Shown one piece after another: positions 1-7,433 of a stretch of DNA of 64,000 nucleotides; within the stretch, counting starts at the first letter, position 1; every line of letters starts with the position of its first letter. The translations under genes were made by a program, and so were the position numbers. The DNA lies in the NCBI GenBank assembly GCA_944324635.1, contig CALUXC010000001.1, positions 186,001-250,000 of the forward strand. The letters are read 5' to 3'. Origin of the DNA: Candidatus Avelusimicrobium intestinipullorum. GTDB taxonomy: Bacteria; Elusimicrobiota; Elusimicrobia; Elusimicrobiales; Elusimicrobiaceae. A model generated the notes under the pieces. The model did not search any database and was not told the DNA's origin. It saw only the letters and a list, made by a program, of their open reading frames with translations.

Positions 1-864
1 CATATAAGCCGCGGCGCGGGCCGAGTTGATACGTTCGTTTTGATTGGAGCTTAAAAGCCCTTTGCGAATGGTTTCGGCGGCGTTCCCCGTCATAAATCCA
101 AGCGCCAGCGCATAGGTGGCGGCGGCGGGAGAGTTGTAATCTTGCCGCAGGCCTTTGGTTACGTCTTCTAACGTATAAGCACGGTTCAACGCCAAGCCGG
201 TGGCAATTTGAGCCTGTACTTGAGAATTCTTTTCCGTTTTAGCCATTTTTAAGAGTTGTTTGGCCGCATCTTCGGAGTGAAGCGTCCCCAACCAAGAGGC
301 CGCCGCGGCGCGGGTTTGTTCGTCCGCACTGGTGGAGGCTTGTTTTAAGTATTTGAACAAGTGTTTGGGTTCTTCGGCCAGCAAATTCATGGAACGCACG
401 GCAAAGGACGGATCATAAATATACAGGAGCACTACTTCCTGTACGTGGGTTTTGTCTTCGGGGTTTACAATGCCGTAAGCCCCCGCCGCATATGCACGCA
501 GCAGGGCGTCTTTGCTTTCCAGCGCGCCTTCCAACACGGGGAGGAGCTCTTCATGGGCCGATCCCATGGCGGTGACGATAATGGCCGCAAATGTTTGTTT
601 GAGCGGATCATCGCCTTTTAAGATAAGGTTAAAAAGGGCGGGTTCCTGTATTTTGGAAGGCGGTGTTTTAACCAAGCTGGCGCCCGAAGCAAAAATAGTG
701 TCGGGGTCTTTGGCGGTGCGGAAAAGGTTGAGCACTTGCTGGTTTTCCGCCGCGGAGCGGTTATTTTTCTGCAAAAGGGGGAGCGCTTTTTTTAGTTGGG
801 TTTGCGCCGAAACGGTCATCGCCGCGCAAAGGGCGGCGGCAATCAAAAAAGTTGTTTTTTTCAT
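1..864 (-). CDS. Exported HEAT-like repeat protein (C-terminus beyond window)
   Basis: The gene reads leftward from an ATG at 864 and runs off the window start with no stop, so only about 288 N-terminal residues are visible. The N-terminus is a Sec signal peptide (MKKTTFLIAAALCAAMTVSAQ) with likely cleavage after VSA. The rest is Ala/Leu-rich, entirely helical in character, with repeating stretches such as SKDALLRAYAAGAYG and DEQTRAAAASWLG that resemble HEAT/PBS-type repeats. Such periplasmic helical repeats usually act as protein-binding scaffolds; no catalytic motif is seen and the function is unknown. The start is supported by an AGAGGAACCT ribosome-binding stretch just upstream on the minus strand. 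Confidence 0.75.
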   Translation of the reverse strand, partial: MKKTTFLIAAALCAAMTVSAQTQLKKALPLLQKNNRSAAENQQVLNLFRTAKDPDTIFASGASLVKTPPSKIQEPALFNLILKGDDPLKQTFAAIIVTAMGSAHEELLPVLEGALESKDALLRAYAAGAYGIVNPEDKTHVQEVVLLYIYDPSFAVRSMNLLAEEPKHLFKYLKQASTSADEQTRAAAASWLGTLHSEDAAKQLLKMAKTEKNSQVQAQIATGLALNRAYTLEDVTKGLRQDYNSPAAATYALALGFMTGNAAETIRKGLLSSNQNERINSARAAAYM

Positions 865-926
865 ATAGGTTCCTCTGTCTAAATTATACCATTAAAAGGG
901 CTTTGCTCCGGCAAAAATGGCAACAT

Positions 927-961
927 AAAACTCCGCCGTATGCAAACGCGGCGGAGTTTAT
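927..961 (-). terminator. Rho-independent terminator
   Basis: An 11-bp GC-rich stem (AAACTCCGCCG pairing with CGGCGGAGTTT) is followed by a T-run when read leftward. It lies just downstream of the 54-residue gene at 975-1139. Confidence 0.7.
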
Positions 962-974
962 AAAAAAGGAAATC

Positions 975-1139
975 TTAGCGCAGCACCAGCGCTTCGGTGA
1001 GTCTTTCGGGGGCTACGGCGTGTTTTTTGCCCTTGTTTTCGGGGTTGGAATAAACCTGCAAGTCGTCCTCGTCTTTTAGTACGACAATCTTGGTGTTTCC
1101 TAGTGCCAGCAAAAAGCGCAGATTGGTTTGGTGTTTCAT
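975..1139 (-). CDS. Small 54-residue protein of unknown function
   Basis: A short frame begins with MKHQTNLRFLLALGNTKIVV and ends EALVLR. It has an AGGAG ribosome-binding site 7 nt before ATG, its own terminator at 927-961, and a good minus-strand promoter (TTGCAG at 1218-1223, 17 bp, TAAAGT at 1195-1200). These three signals make a real gene likely despite its length. The residues are mostly polar and charged with no membrane segment, and no family is recognised. The promoter shares a central inverted repeat (1229-1257) with the divergent gene at 1308, so the two are probably co-regulated. Confidence 0.6.
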   Translation of the reverse strand: MKHQTNLRFLLALGNTKIVVLKDEDDLQVYSNPENKGKKHAVAPERLTEALVLR

Positions 1140-1194
1140 AAACGGCTCCTAATAAATCGGTTTTTACAACAGGTTAAATCGGTTTCTTTATCTT

Positions 1195-1223
1195 ACTTTA
1201 ACTGTTTGAGGGCAAATCTGCAA
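1195..1223 (-). promoter_or_regulatory. Promoter of the 54-residue gene
   Basis: On the minus strand TTGCAG (1218-1223) and TAAAGT (1195-1200) are separated by exactly 17 bp. CTGGGTCCAAA lies directly upstream of the -35 box. Confidence 0.5.
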
Positions 1224-1228
1224 GGGCC

Positions 1229-1257
1229 TTTGGACCCAGAAAAATACTAGGCCCAAA
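1229..1257. promoter_or_regulatory. Inverted-repeat operator between divergent promoters
   Basis: TTTGGACCCAG (1229-1239) and CTAGGCCCAAA (1247-1257) form an imperfect inverted repeat (9 of 11 positions) with a 7-bp spacer, centred between two divergent promoters. Closely related 11-mers occur upstream of the genes at 11648, 39456 (-), 59559 (-) and 63084. A regulator binding site is inferred; the binding protein is unknown. Confidence 0.5.
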
Positions 1258-1269
1258 TTTAGCCCGCTA

Positions 1270-1300
1270 TTGACGGCGTTGTACGCCGATATGATACAAT
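1270..1300 (+). promoter_or_regulatory. Promoter of the esterase-like gene (leaderless)
   Basis: TTGACG (1270-1275) and TACAAT (1295-1300) are 19 bp apart. The -10 box ends only 7 nt before the ATG at 1308 and there is no Shine-Dalgarno sequence, so transcription should start at or next to the start codon. Confidence 0.5.
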
Positions 1301-1307
1301 AAGCCAT

Positions 1308-2276
1308 ATGAAAAAACTATTCCTGGCATTGTGCTTTTGTTTGGTCGCTTCCTGGGGGGTTGCCCAGGAAGAGGGTATTATGATCATCAACCCCGGGAGA
1401 GAAACTTTCGTTCACTTTCCTTCCTCCGTTTTAGGCAATAAATACACCCTCACCGTTTTCCTGCCGGAAGACGCGGTGCCGCTTTCTAAGCGTTACCCCG
1501 TCGTGTATTTGCTGGGCGCCGGCCCCAAAGAGGCTCAGCAGGCCCAGCAGTTTCTGTTAAACAATAAGGCCTTGGTGGTGGGCATTAACTTTGAAGAAGC
1601 CGACTATCAAAACCGGGCCAAAATTGTGGAATTTATTTCGCGCGAACTGGTGCCGTATATTGACACCAATTATTTAACGTTTACGGACGATTCTGCCCGT
1701 TTTATTGCGGCCAAAGGCAAAAGCGCCGCGCTGACGGCCTTGGAACTGTTTGCCAAGCCCAATTTGTTTGGCGGGGTGGCGTTGGCCTCCAGCGCAGACG
1801 CGGTGGAAACCATGGTTCTGCCGGCCGGCAATGTGCGCGTATTTGTAACGGGAAATCAAACGGAACTGGCCGTGGCTCAAAAGAAACTGGAGTGGCTGGG
1901 GCTTACGTACGGGGAAGATTTTGCCATGTTGTATGCGCCCTCTTCTGCCGGGTTATTTGACGGGCTGGATTTTGCTTATTTGTACGCTGCGGACGCGGAC
2001 GTGTCCCTGCGCAGCCTGAAAGCTTCCGCTAACAAGACGGTGCTGCCCCTTAAGGGCGAGGACGCCGCCCTTTTGACCGTGACCGCCCGCTTAAATAACG
2101 GACGCCGCTATGCGTACGTGCCCGTTTCCTTGCGCATGAGCCCGCCTTATTTGGATTGGAACCCCTTGCGGGGGGAACTGACCGCCCTTTCCGGTGCCGA
2201 GCCCGGCAAGGTGCAAATTCGCGGGGGTGTGGATAAAACGGACTTTAAGCTGAAAATAAAGCTTAAAAAACAATAA
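1308..2276 (+). CDS. Exported esterase-like alpha/beta-hydrolase-fold protein
   Basis: This 322-residue protein starts with a clear signal peptide (MKKLFLALCFCLVASWGVAQ). Residues about 60-200 follow the layout of periplasmic esterase-D/enterochelin-esterase-like proteins: strand PVVYLLGAG, then a nucleophile-elbow region around residue 139 (AKGKSAALTALELF), then FGGVALASSA. The expected GxSxG elbow reads G-K-S-A-A, and a clear Asp/His pair is not evident, so catalytic activity is doubtful. The C-terminal 100 residues look beta-rich. It may be a binding or structural relative rather than an enzyme. Its promoter is apparently leaderless and carries the shared GGYCCAAA-type operator upstream. 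Confidence 0.7.
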   Translation: MKKLFLALCFCLVASWGVAQEEGIMIINPGRETFVHFPSSVLGNKYTLTVFLPEDAVPLSKRYPVVYLLGAGPKEAQQAQQFLLNNKALVVGINFEEADYQNRAKIVEFISRELVPYIDTNYLTFTDDSARFIAAKGKSAALTALELFAKPNLFGGVALASSADAVETMVLPAGNVRVFVTGNQTELAVAQKKLEWLGLTYGEDFAMLYAPSSAGLFDGLDFAYLYAADADVSLRSLKASANKTVLPLKGEDAALLTVTARLNNGRRYAYVPVSLRMSPPYLDWNPLRGELTALSGAEPGKVQIRGGVDKTDFKLKIKLKKQ

Positions 2277-2630
2277 AAATCCCCGCAAAAAGCCTTTTTA
2301 TGCAAAAAAAATGGAACTTGTCAACAGTTTTTTGAAAAAAGTTCCAAAAAGCGAAATTTTACCGATCGGAAAACATTCCGACGGGAAAAAGCCGAAAAAT
2401 CAATTTATCCCCCTATACAAGGGGGAAGTTATCCACAAAAAAACGGGGTTATCCACAGGCCGTGTGCAAAAAGCGGCGGCGCGGGCCTAAAAAAAGCCTT
2501 TTTTGTGGACAAGTGTAGAGTATAAGGGTAACTATCCACAGGTTATCCACAGTGTGTGGATAACCGAAAATTCGGAATTTTTTGCGCGTTTGTGGCGCGC
2601 TTTTGCTATAATTTGGACAGGAGGAAACCT
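2277..2630. other. 354-bp intergenic region: candidate oriC
   Basis: There is no gene here. The left part has an inverted repeat (GGAACTT near 2312 with AAGTTCC near 2344) and a run of A/T-rich DNA. The right part holds four perfect DnaA boxes (TTATCCACA) and two one-mismatch boxes within 135 bp, followed by the pal-like promoter and ribosome-binding site. The density and helical spacing of the boxes suggest a replication origin; a DnaA-controlled promoter is the alternative. No dnaA, dnaN, gyrB or parAB gene lies within the window. Confidence 0.55.
2429..2563. repeat. DnaA-box cluster
   Basis: TTATCCACA occurs at 2429-2437, 2449-2457 and 2543-2551, and in reverse at 2555-2563. One-mismatch boxes are at 2504-2512 (reverse, TTGTCCACA) and 2532-2540 (CTATCCACA). 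The first pair is 20 bp apart, close to two helical turns. The sites are read directly from the sequence; the role as origin is inferred. Confidence 0.75.
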
Positions 2631-3164
2631 ATGAAATTAAGAACCGTTTTGCTGTTTATTTGTTCTGTTGCACTGTTTGCCTGTTCTTCCGCCCAGAAAG
2701 AAGAGGACGCGGATATCCCTCGCCCTGCCAAACGGGACCCGATTATTGAAGAACAAGCCAAAAAGAATCAAAAACTGTATAACCAAAGCGAAGCCCGCAT
2801 GGCCAAAACCTTGCGCCTGCCGGCCATTACGTATGAATTTGACTCTATCCGCCCGCCGGATTATGCCTATCCTTTCTTGGACAAGGTGGCAAATGTGATG
2901 AATTCCCACCCGTCCCTGCACTTAATTGTGGAAGGCCATACCGACGTGCTGGGTTCCAAAGAATATAACTACTGGCTGGGCGCTTCCCGCGCGGCGGCCA
3001 TGAAGGCGTATTTGGTCAGCCGCGGCGTCAATGCGGAGCGTATCCGCATTCACTCCCACGGTAAGGACCGCCCGCTTACCCTGGATAACTCCAGCGACGG
3101 ACGCCGTACCAACCGCCGGGTGGAATTTTCCTTCACTACCCGCACCTGGAACGCCATTTACTAA
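2631..3164 (+). CDS. Pal/OmpA-domain peptidoglycan-associated lipoprotein
   Basis: The 177-residue precursor has a lipoprotein signal with lipobox LFAC (Cys18), a charged linker (residues about 20-60) and an OmpA-C-like domain with the hallmarks ITYEFDS, EGHTD, YNYWLGASRA and GKDRP...NRRVE. This domain binds diaminopimelate-containing peptidoglycan non-covalently and tethers the outer membrane. ATG 2631 is chosen over an in-frame upstream start because it has AGGAGG at ideal spacing and begins the signal peptide. A TATAAT box lies at 2607-2612. No tol genes are nearby, so assignment as the cell-division Pal is not certain. It lies next to the DnaA-box cluster. Confidence 0.9.
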   Translation: MKLRTVLLFICSVALFACSSAQKEEDADIPRPAKRDPIIEEQAKKNQKLYNQSEARMAKTLRLPAITYEFDSIRPPDYAYPFLDKVANVMNSHPSLHLIVEGHTDVLGSKEYNYWLGASRAAAMKAYLVSRGVNAERIRIHSHGKDRPLTLDNSSDGRRTNRRVEFSFTTRTWNAIY

Positions 3165-3178
3165 GTATTTGCCGTGTA

Positions 3179-3212
3179 TAAACTCCGAGGGGGAAACTCC
3201 TCGGAGTTTTTT
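3179..3212 (+). terminator. Rho-independent terminator
   Basis: An 11-bp stem (AAACTCCGAGG with CCTCGGAGTTT) is followed by seven T, directly downstream of the Pal-like gene. Confidence 0.85.
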
Positions 3213-3333
3213 TATGGGCAAATATTTGCAGAAAAACAGCACCCGTATTTCTGCAGCAGATAGGCGAAAATATGCCGCGCATACGGCTTTCTCGGAAAGA
3301 TGACAAAACGCCTGCATAACAAACGACTATAAA

Positions 3334-3364
3334 AAAGAACCCCCTGCCAGGGGGCAGGGGGAAA
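3334..3364 (-). terminator. Rho-independent terminator
   Basis: A C/G-rich stem (CCCCCTGCC with GGCAGGGGG) is followed by a T-rich run on the minus strand, ending the lipoprotein gene at 3369-4256. Confidence 0.75.
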
Positions 3365-3368
3365 AAGT

Positions 3369-4256
3369 TTAATCAGACAGGATTTGAAGTGCTTTTCTGT
3401 CGTCTGGCAGGACGGTGGCATCTTCCAACCGCACGCGCCAGCGGCCGCAGGAGAAGGTGGAAGCATTCAGCTTTTTGGCATTCACGCCCGTGCGCGCTTT
3501 GGCATGGCAGGACACCGCATATTCCCCTTGCGTATTTAGCGGGGTGACTCGCAAGATGCGGTCGCTTAACATAAACACGGCGCCTTGCTTGTTGTACACT
3601 TTGTTCATTTCATAAAAATAAGCGTCAATTTTGGCTCCGGCCTGGCGCAGGAGCAGGTTTTTGACCAGTGTTTCCTGCTGTTCTTCTTTTTTGGAACGTT
3701 TTTTGGGGCGGTCCGCTTCCGCTTGGCGCTGTTGCTGTTCTATCAGGTAGGCGTTGCGGCGGGTTTGCAGGCGGCGGGCGGCGGCTTCTATCTGGGCCAG
3801 GCGGGCGGGGTTTTCCTCTTCTTTGTAGGAAAGCTTCACCAACCCGTTATTGCTCACCGCGCCTTTGGGGGAGACGGTTACTTTGGTAGTGTTGACCAGA
3901 TTGGAATGGGATACTTTGAACGTAATTTTGCCGGGGGAATACTTGCGGGCCCGGCCGTAAAAAGCCAGGTTCTTTTCGTAGTTTTTATTAAAATCCAGCG
4001 TTACTTCGTCCTTGTCGCTGCGCCAGCAACAGGCGGACACACAGGCTTCTTTTAAGTCTATTTCTTCCGCGGCTTCCTGCGGCCAGAAGCGAATGTCAAA
4101 ACGGTAGCAGGAATCGTATTGCTTGCCGTCAAAATCCAGCTTCTTGCCGGAAACTTCCAGCCACGGCTTGGTGGTGGCCACGCCGGAGTTATTGATGGGC
4201 GTGTAGCACGCGCCCAAAAAGAGAATAAAAATTGCGCCGAACAAGGTTTTTTTCAT
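3369..4256 (-). CDS. Hypothetical lipoprotein
   Basis: This 295-residue protein has a lipoprotein signal with lipobox LGAC (Cys17). It carries two beta-rich portions (residues about 25-130 and 220-295) around a basic, Gln/Arg-rich helical middle (about 140-195) that looks like a coiled coil. No family is recognised. The minus-strand promoter has TATAAT seven nt before ATG and no Shine-Dalgarno sequence, so the transcript is probably leaderless. It is divergent from the MscS-like gene at 4298. An envelope structural or assembly role is plausible but not shown. Confidence 0.75.
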   Translation of the reverse strand: MKKTLFGAIFILFLGACYTPINNSGVATTKPWLEVSGKKLDFDGKQYDSCYRFDIRFWPQEAAEEIDLKEACVSACCWRSDKDEVTLDFNKNYEKNLAFYGRARKYSPGKITFKVSHSNLVNTTKVTVSPKGAVSNNGLVKLSYKEEENPARLAQIEAAARRLQTRRNAYLIEQQQRQAEADRPKKRSKKEEQQETLVKNLLLRQAGAKIDAYFYEMNKVYNKQGAVFMLSDRILRVTPLNTQGEYAVSCHAKARTGVNAKKLNASTFSCGRWRVRLEDATVLPDDRKALQILSD

Positions 4257-4297
4257 ACACTTAATTATAGTAACTTTTTGAAAAAAGGGGAGCGCCT

Positions 4298-5590
4298 ATG
4301 AACTTTATTTTGCCCTATGTGGAAAAAATACCCTATATCCCGGATAAATACAATGGGGTTATCGCTCAGTTTGTGTCGGCGGTGGCGTTTGTTATCATTT
4401 TGTATGTGGCGGCACGGATTTCTTCGTGGTTTTGCAACCGGTATTTGGGCCGCCTGGTAGAGCGGTTTAATTCGGGCAAATGGTTCAAAGCGCTTACCGA
4501 ACACCACTTCTTTACCGCCATGGGCGTGGTGGTGGCGGCGCTGGTGGCCATCAATCTCTATCCCGTATTTATCACGGAAAAAGTGGCCATACTCACGACG
4601 CTGATGGGCAAGCTGACGGGCTTGTTTGTGGTGCTTAGTTTTTCGTGGCTGGTCAATTCTTTGCTTAATACGGCCGGCAAACTCTACGGCTTAAACCCCA
4701 GCGTGCCGATAAAAGGCCTGGTGCAGGCATTAAAAATCATTCTCTTTTTAATTACGGCGCTGTTTGTCCTTTCTTTGTTGTTGGGGCGGAGGCCGATGTA
4801 TATTATTACGGGGCTGTCTGCCTTGGCGGCGGTGTTCTCGTTAATTTTCAAAGATCCTATTTTAGGGTTTGCCGCCAGTATCCAGCTGACTACCAATAAA
4901 CTGATTAAAATAGGGGACTGGATTACCGTAGATTCCGCCGGTGCCGACGGAAATATTATAGACATTTCCCTCACCAGCGTGCGCGTGCAAAATTTTGACA
5001 TGACCATCGTCAGCGTGCCCACCTACGACATGATTTCCAAACCTTTCAAAAACTGGAGCGGTATGTATGTGGCCAAGGCGCGCCGTATCCAGCGCAGTAT
5101 TTTAATAGATGTGGATACCGTAAAATTTTTGGACCGCCCCATGCTGGAACGGCTGAAAAAAATCCAACTGTTAAAAGACTATTTGGAACAGAAAGAAACC
5201 GAAATCCGCGAATTTAACGCCGAACGGAACGTGAAAGAAAACATCTTAAACGGCCGCCATTTAACCAATATCGGCACTTTCCGCCGCTATGCGGAACTGT
5301 ATTTGGCTTCTCGCCCGTATGTGGTTTCCAACGACCCGAACTTCACCCTCATGGTGCGCCAGTTAAAGCAGGAAGCCCAGGGCCTGCCGTTGGAAATTTA
5401 CTGCTTTTTGAACACGACGGTGTGGACCGATTACGAAGCCTTGCAGAGCGATATTTTTGACCATTTGTTCTCGGTACTGCCGGAGTTTGGCCTGTATGCC
5501 TACCAGCAGCCCAGCGGGCGCAATGTGGCCCAGGGGCTGGACTTGCTTTCCCGCCCGGGCGCTTCGGCCCACGCGGATACGCAGGCCTAG
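4298..5590 (+). CDS. MscS-family mechanosensitive channel (YbdG-like)
   Basis: The 430-residue protein has about five hydrophobic segments in residues 20-200, then an MscS-type domain (FKDPILGFAASIQL, GDWITVD, NIIDISLTSVRVQNFD, VPTYDMISKPFKNWS). The extended C-terminal cytoplasmic part with GLPLEIYCFLNTTVWTDYE is typical of the YbdG/MscM subgroup, whose members are of similar length. These inner-membrane channels release solutes on hypo-osmotic shock. The start is supported by AGGGGAG upstream, and a strong terminator follows at 5608-5637. Confidence 0.88.
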   Translation: MNFILPYVEKIPYIPDKYNGVIAQFVSAVAFVIILYVAARISSWFCNRYLGRLVERFNSGKWFKALTEHHFFTAMGVVVAALVAINLYPVFITEKVAILTTLMGKLTGLFVVLSFSWLVNSLLNTAGKLYGLNPSVPIKGLVQALKIILFLITALFVLSLLLGRRPMYIITGLSALAAVFSLIFKDPILGFAASIQLTTNKLIKIGDWITVDSAGADGNIIDISLTSVRVQNFDMTIVSVPTYDMISKPFKNWSGMYVAKARRIQRSILIDVDTVKFLDRPMLERLKKIQLLKDYLEQKETEIREFNAERNVKENILNGRHLTNIGTFRRYAELYLASRPYVVSNDPNFTLMVRQLKQEAQGLPLEIYCFLNTTVWTDYEALQSDIFDHLFSVLPEFGLYAYQQPSGRNVAQGLDLLSRPGASAHADTQA

Positions 5591-5607
5591 TAAAAAGTAT
5601 TTTATAA

Positions 5608-5637
5608 AAGCCCCGCTCACACGAGCGGGGCTTTTTT
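5608..5637 (+). terminator. Rho-independent terminator
   Basis: The stem AAGCCCCGCTC/GAGCGGGGCTT is followed by a T-run, downstream of the MscS-like gene. Confidence 0.9.
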
Positions 5638-5712
5638 GTGCCGTTAAAAAAGGGTTTTCTATATTCTTCCGGCTGTTTGGGAAAAGTTGTAAGGGGGAAA
5701 AATAGGCAAAAT

Positions 5713-5740
5713 AAAACCCCGGGAGGCCCCGGGGTTTTAG
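5713..5740 (-). terminator. Terminator (bidirectional stem)
   Basis: The stem AAAACCCCGGG/CCCCGGGGTTTT lies just after the stop of the symporter gene. It can act in either direction. Confidence 0.8.
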
Positions 5741-5742
5741 GA

Positions 5743-7242
5743 TTATTTGGCAACTGTTTTGGCTTGTTTGCCAACGATGTTTTTGATGTTCTTGCGGGTG
5801 GTTTTGATAATCACCTTGCGGAAGCACCACAAAGCCCAAATGTTGGGAATGGTCATCATGGTCATGGTGAAAATGGCCAAGGCCCACATAAAACGGGTGG
5901 AATTGTTGGCTTCGGCCGTGCGGGTAAGCGAGTCCGCGATAGTCCAGTCCCAAGAGAAGCTGGTGCCAATCCAGCCGCCCACGAATACCAACAAAATAAA
6001 GACAATGCGCGAGGGCTTAATCAAGAAGTTGGCTCCTTTGCAGAGGAACTGAAGCGATTTTTCCATGTAATATCCCCAGCCGATAATAGTGGTGAAGGAG
6101 AAAATTACCAGCGAAAAAATCAGAATGGGCGTACCGATATACGGCACGGTTTTGAAAGCGCTGTTGCACAGGTTAGCGGCATAAACGTTGGGGTTTTGCC
6201 AATCGCCCGCCAGCACGATTACCATGCCCGTAAGCGTACAAATGAAAATGGCCCAAAATACCGAGGTGGCCGAAATAATGGCCATTTGCGTGGCGCTGCG
6301 GGTTTTGGCTGCGGCCGCCGCAATGGAGGCGCTGCCCAGGCCCGCTTCTGTGGCCAGTACGGCGCGCGTAACGCCCGCGCTGACGGCCGGAATCATTGCC
6401 TGCACAATGCCCATAATTCCTACGCCAATGGCGCCGCCCACGGCGGCTTTGCCCGTAAAGGCGCTTTTAATGACAATCACTACCGCCTCGGGAATTTTGC
6501 CAAAGTTCATAATCAGCACGATAATGGCCAACAGCAAATACAAGCTGCCCATAATCGGCACCAGCCATTCGGAATAGGCGGCAATGCGTTTCACCCCGCC
6601 GATGACTACCACAGCCGTAGCCGCCGCCACAAAGAGCCCCACATACCACGGGTTCAAGTTGTAGCCTTCACGCAGCGCATCGGCAATAGAGTTGGACTGC
6701 AGCGCGCTTCCGGCGGTAAATCCCATCAGCACGGTACCGAGGGCAAAAATAAGTGCCAGCCATTTGAATTTAAGAATGTTGGAAAGATAGTACATCGGGC
6801 CGCCCACGTATTCTCCGTCGGGCAGTTTCACGCGGTACTTAAACGCCACCATACATTCGCAATACTTAATGGTAAAGTTAAAAAATCCGGCCACAATCAT
6901 CCAGAACAAGGCCCCGGGGCCTCCTTCCGCTACGGCCGTCGTTACGCCGATAATGCTTCCGGTTCCCACCGTGGCGCCAATCATCACCGCCAGCGAACCG
7001 AAGCTGCTCACCATGCCTTCCGATTCCACTTTCATGACGGAAAGTTTCATGGCGGGCCAAGTGTATTTTTGAATAAAGTGCAGGCGTACCGTAAAATAGA
7101 TGCCTAAAAAGAGCAGAACGATAATCATGGGCGGGCCCCAGACGAGTGTGTTAAACCCGTTCATTACATCATACGCGCTTTGCACGGAAGGCCCGGTCGC
7201 AAATGCGGCGATCGCGGACCATAATTGTTGAATACTTTGCAT
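5743..7242 (-). CDS. Alanine/glycine:cation symporter (AGCS family)
   Basis: The 499-residue multi-spanning protein matches the AGCS family in length and motifs: an N-terminal segment ending FNTLVWGPPMI, the signature GTGSIIGVTTAVAEGGPGAL, KYCECMVAFKYR, and FTTIIGWGYYMEKSLQFL. It would import Ala or Gly with Na+ (or H+) across the inner membrane. AGGAGG is about 14 nt before ATG, longer than usual, but no better start is visible. A TACAAT -10 element (minus strand, 7281-7286) overlaps a GTACAA/TTGTAC dyad that could be an operator. Confidence 0.93.
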   Translation of the reverse strand: MQSIQQLWSAIAAFATGPSVQSAYDVMNGFNTLVWGPPMIIVLLFLGIYFTVRLHFIQKYTWPAMKLSVMKVESEGMVSSFGSLAVMIGATVGTGSIIGVTTAVAEGGPGALFWMIVAGFFNFTIKYCECMVAFKYRVKLPDGEYVGGPMYYLSNILKFKWLALIFALGTVLMGFTAGSALQSNSIADALREGYNLNPWYVGLFVAAATAVVVIGGVKRIAAYSEWLVPIMGSLYLLLAIIVLIMNFGKIPEAVVIVIKSAFTGKAAVGGAIGVGIMGIVQAMIPAVSAGVTRAVLATEAGLGSASIAAAAAKTRSATQMAIISATSVFWAIFICTLTGMVIVLAGDWQNPNVYAANLCNSAFKTVPYIGTPILIFSLVIFSFTTIIGWGYYMEKSLQFLCKGANFLIKPSRIVFILLVFVGGWIGTSFSWDWTIADSLTRTAEANNSTRFMWALAIFTMTMMTIPNIWALWCFRKVIIKTTRKNIKNIVGKQAKTVAK

Positions 7243-7267
7243 GAGTATTTAGCTTGCCTCCTAAACG

Positions 7268-7287
7268 GTACAACCTTTTTATTGTAC
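7268..7287. promoter_or_regulatory. Dyad overlapping the symporter -10 box
   Basis: GTACAA (7268-7273) and TTGTAC (7282-7287) are perfect inverted repeats with an 8-bp spacer, and the minus-strand -10 TACAAT lies inside the right arm. The position suggests a repressor site, though a chance dyad cannot be excluded. Confidence 0.35.
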
Positions 7288-7355
7288 TAAAAAACTTTTG
7301 AAAGCAGGATAAATTTTTTAGTGCCGTTTGCTCCGCAAAACCTCGCGGGAAAAGC

Positions 7356-7385
7356 TTCACAAGTCCCCGCAATATGATATATAAT
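7356..7385 (+). promoter_or_regulatory. Promoter of the 7434 lipoprotein gene
   Basis: TTCACA (7356-7361) and TATAAT (7380-7385) are 18 bp apart. A GC-rich hairpin (GCGGGC/GCCCGC) follows in the leader before the AAAGGAG ribosome-binding site. Confidence 0.5.
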
Positions 7386-7433
7386 GAAAAAAATAACGCG
7401 CGGGCTTTGCCCGCAGGATAAAGGAGACGGGTT

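Noticed and set aside
5638..7107. A 489-codon open frame antisense to the alanine/glycine symporter gene
   Set aside because: Its protein is rich in His, Asn, Gly and Arg as expected for a reverse-frame shadow, has no plausible domain, and the opposite strand encodes a clear AGCS protein.
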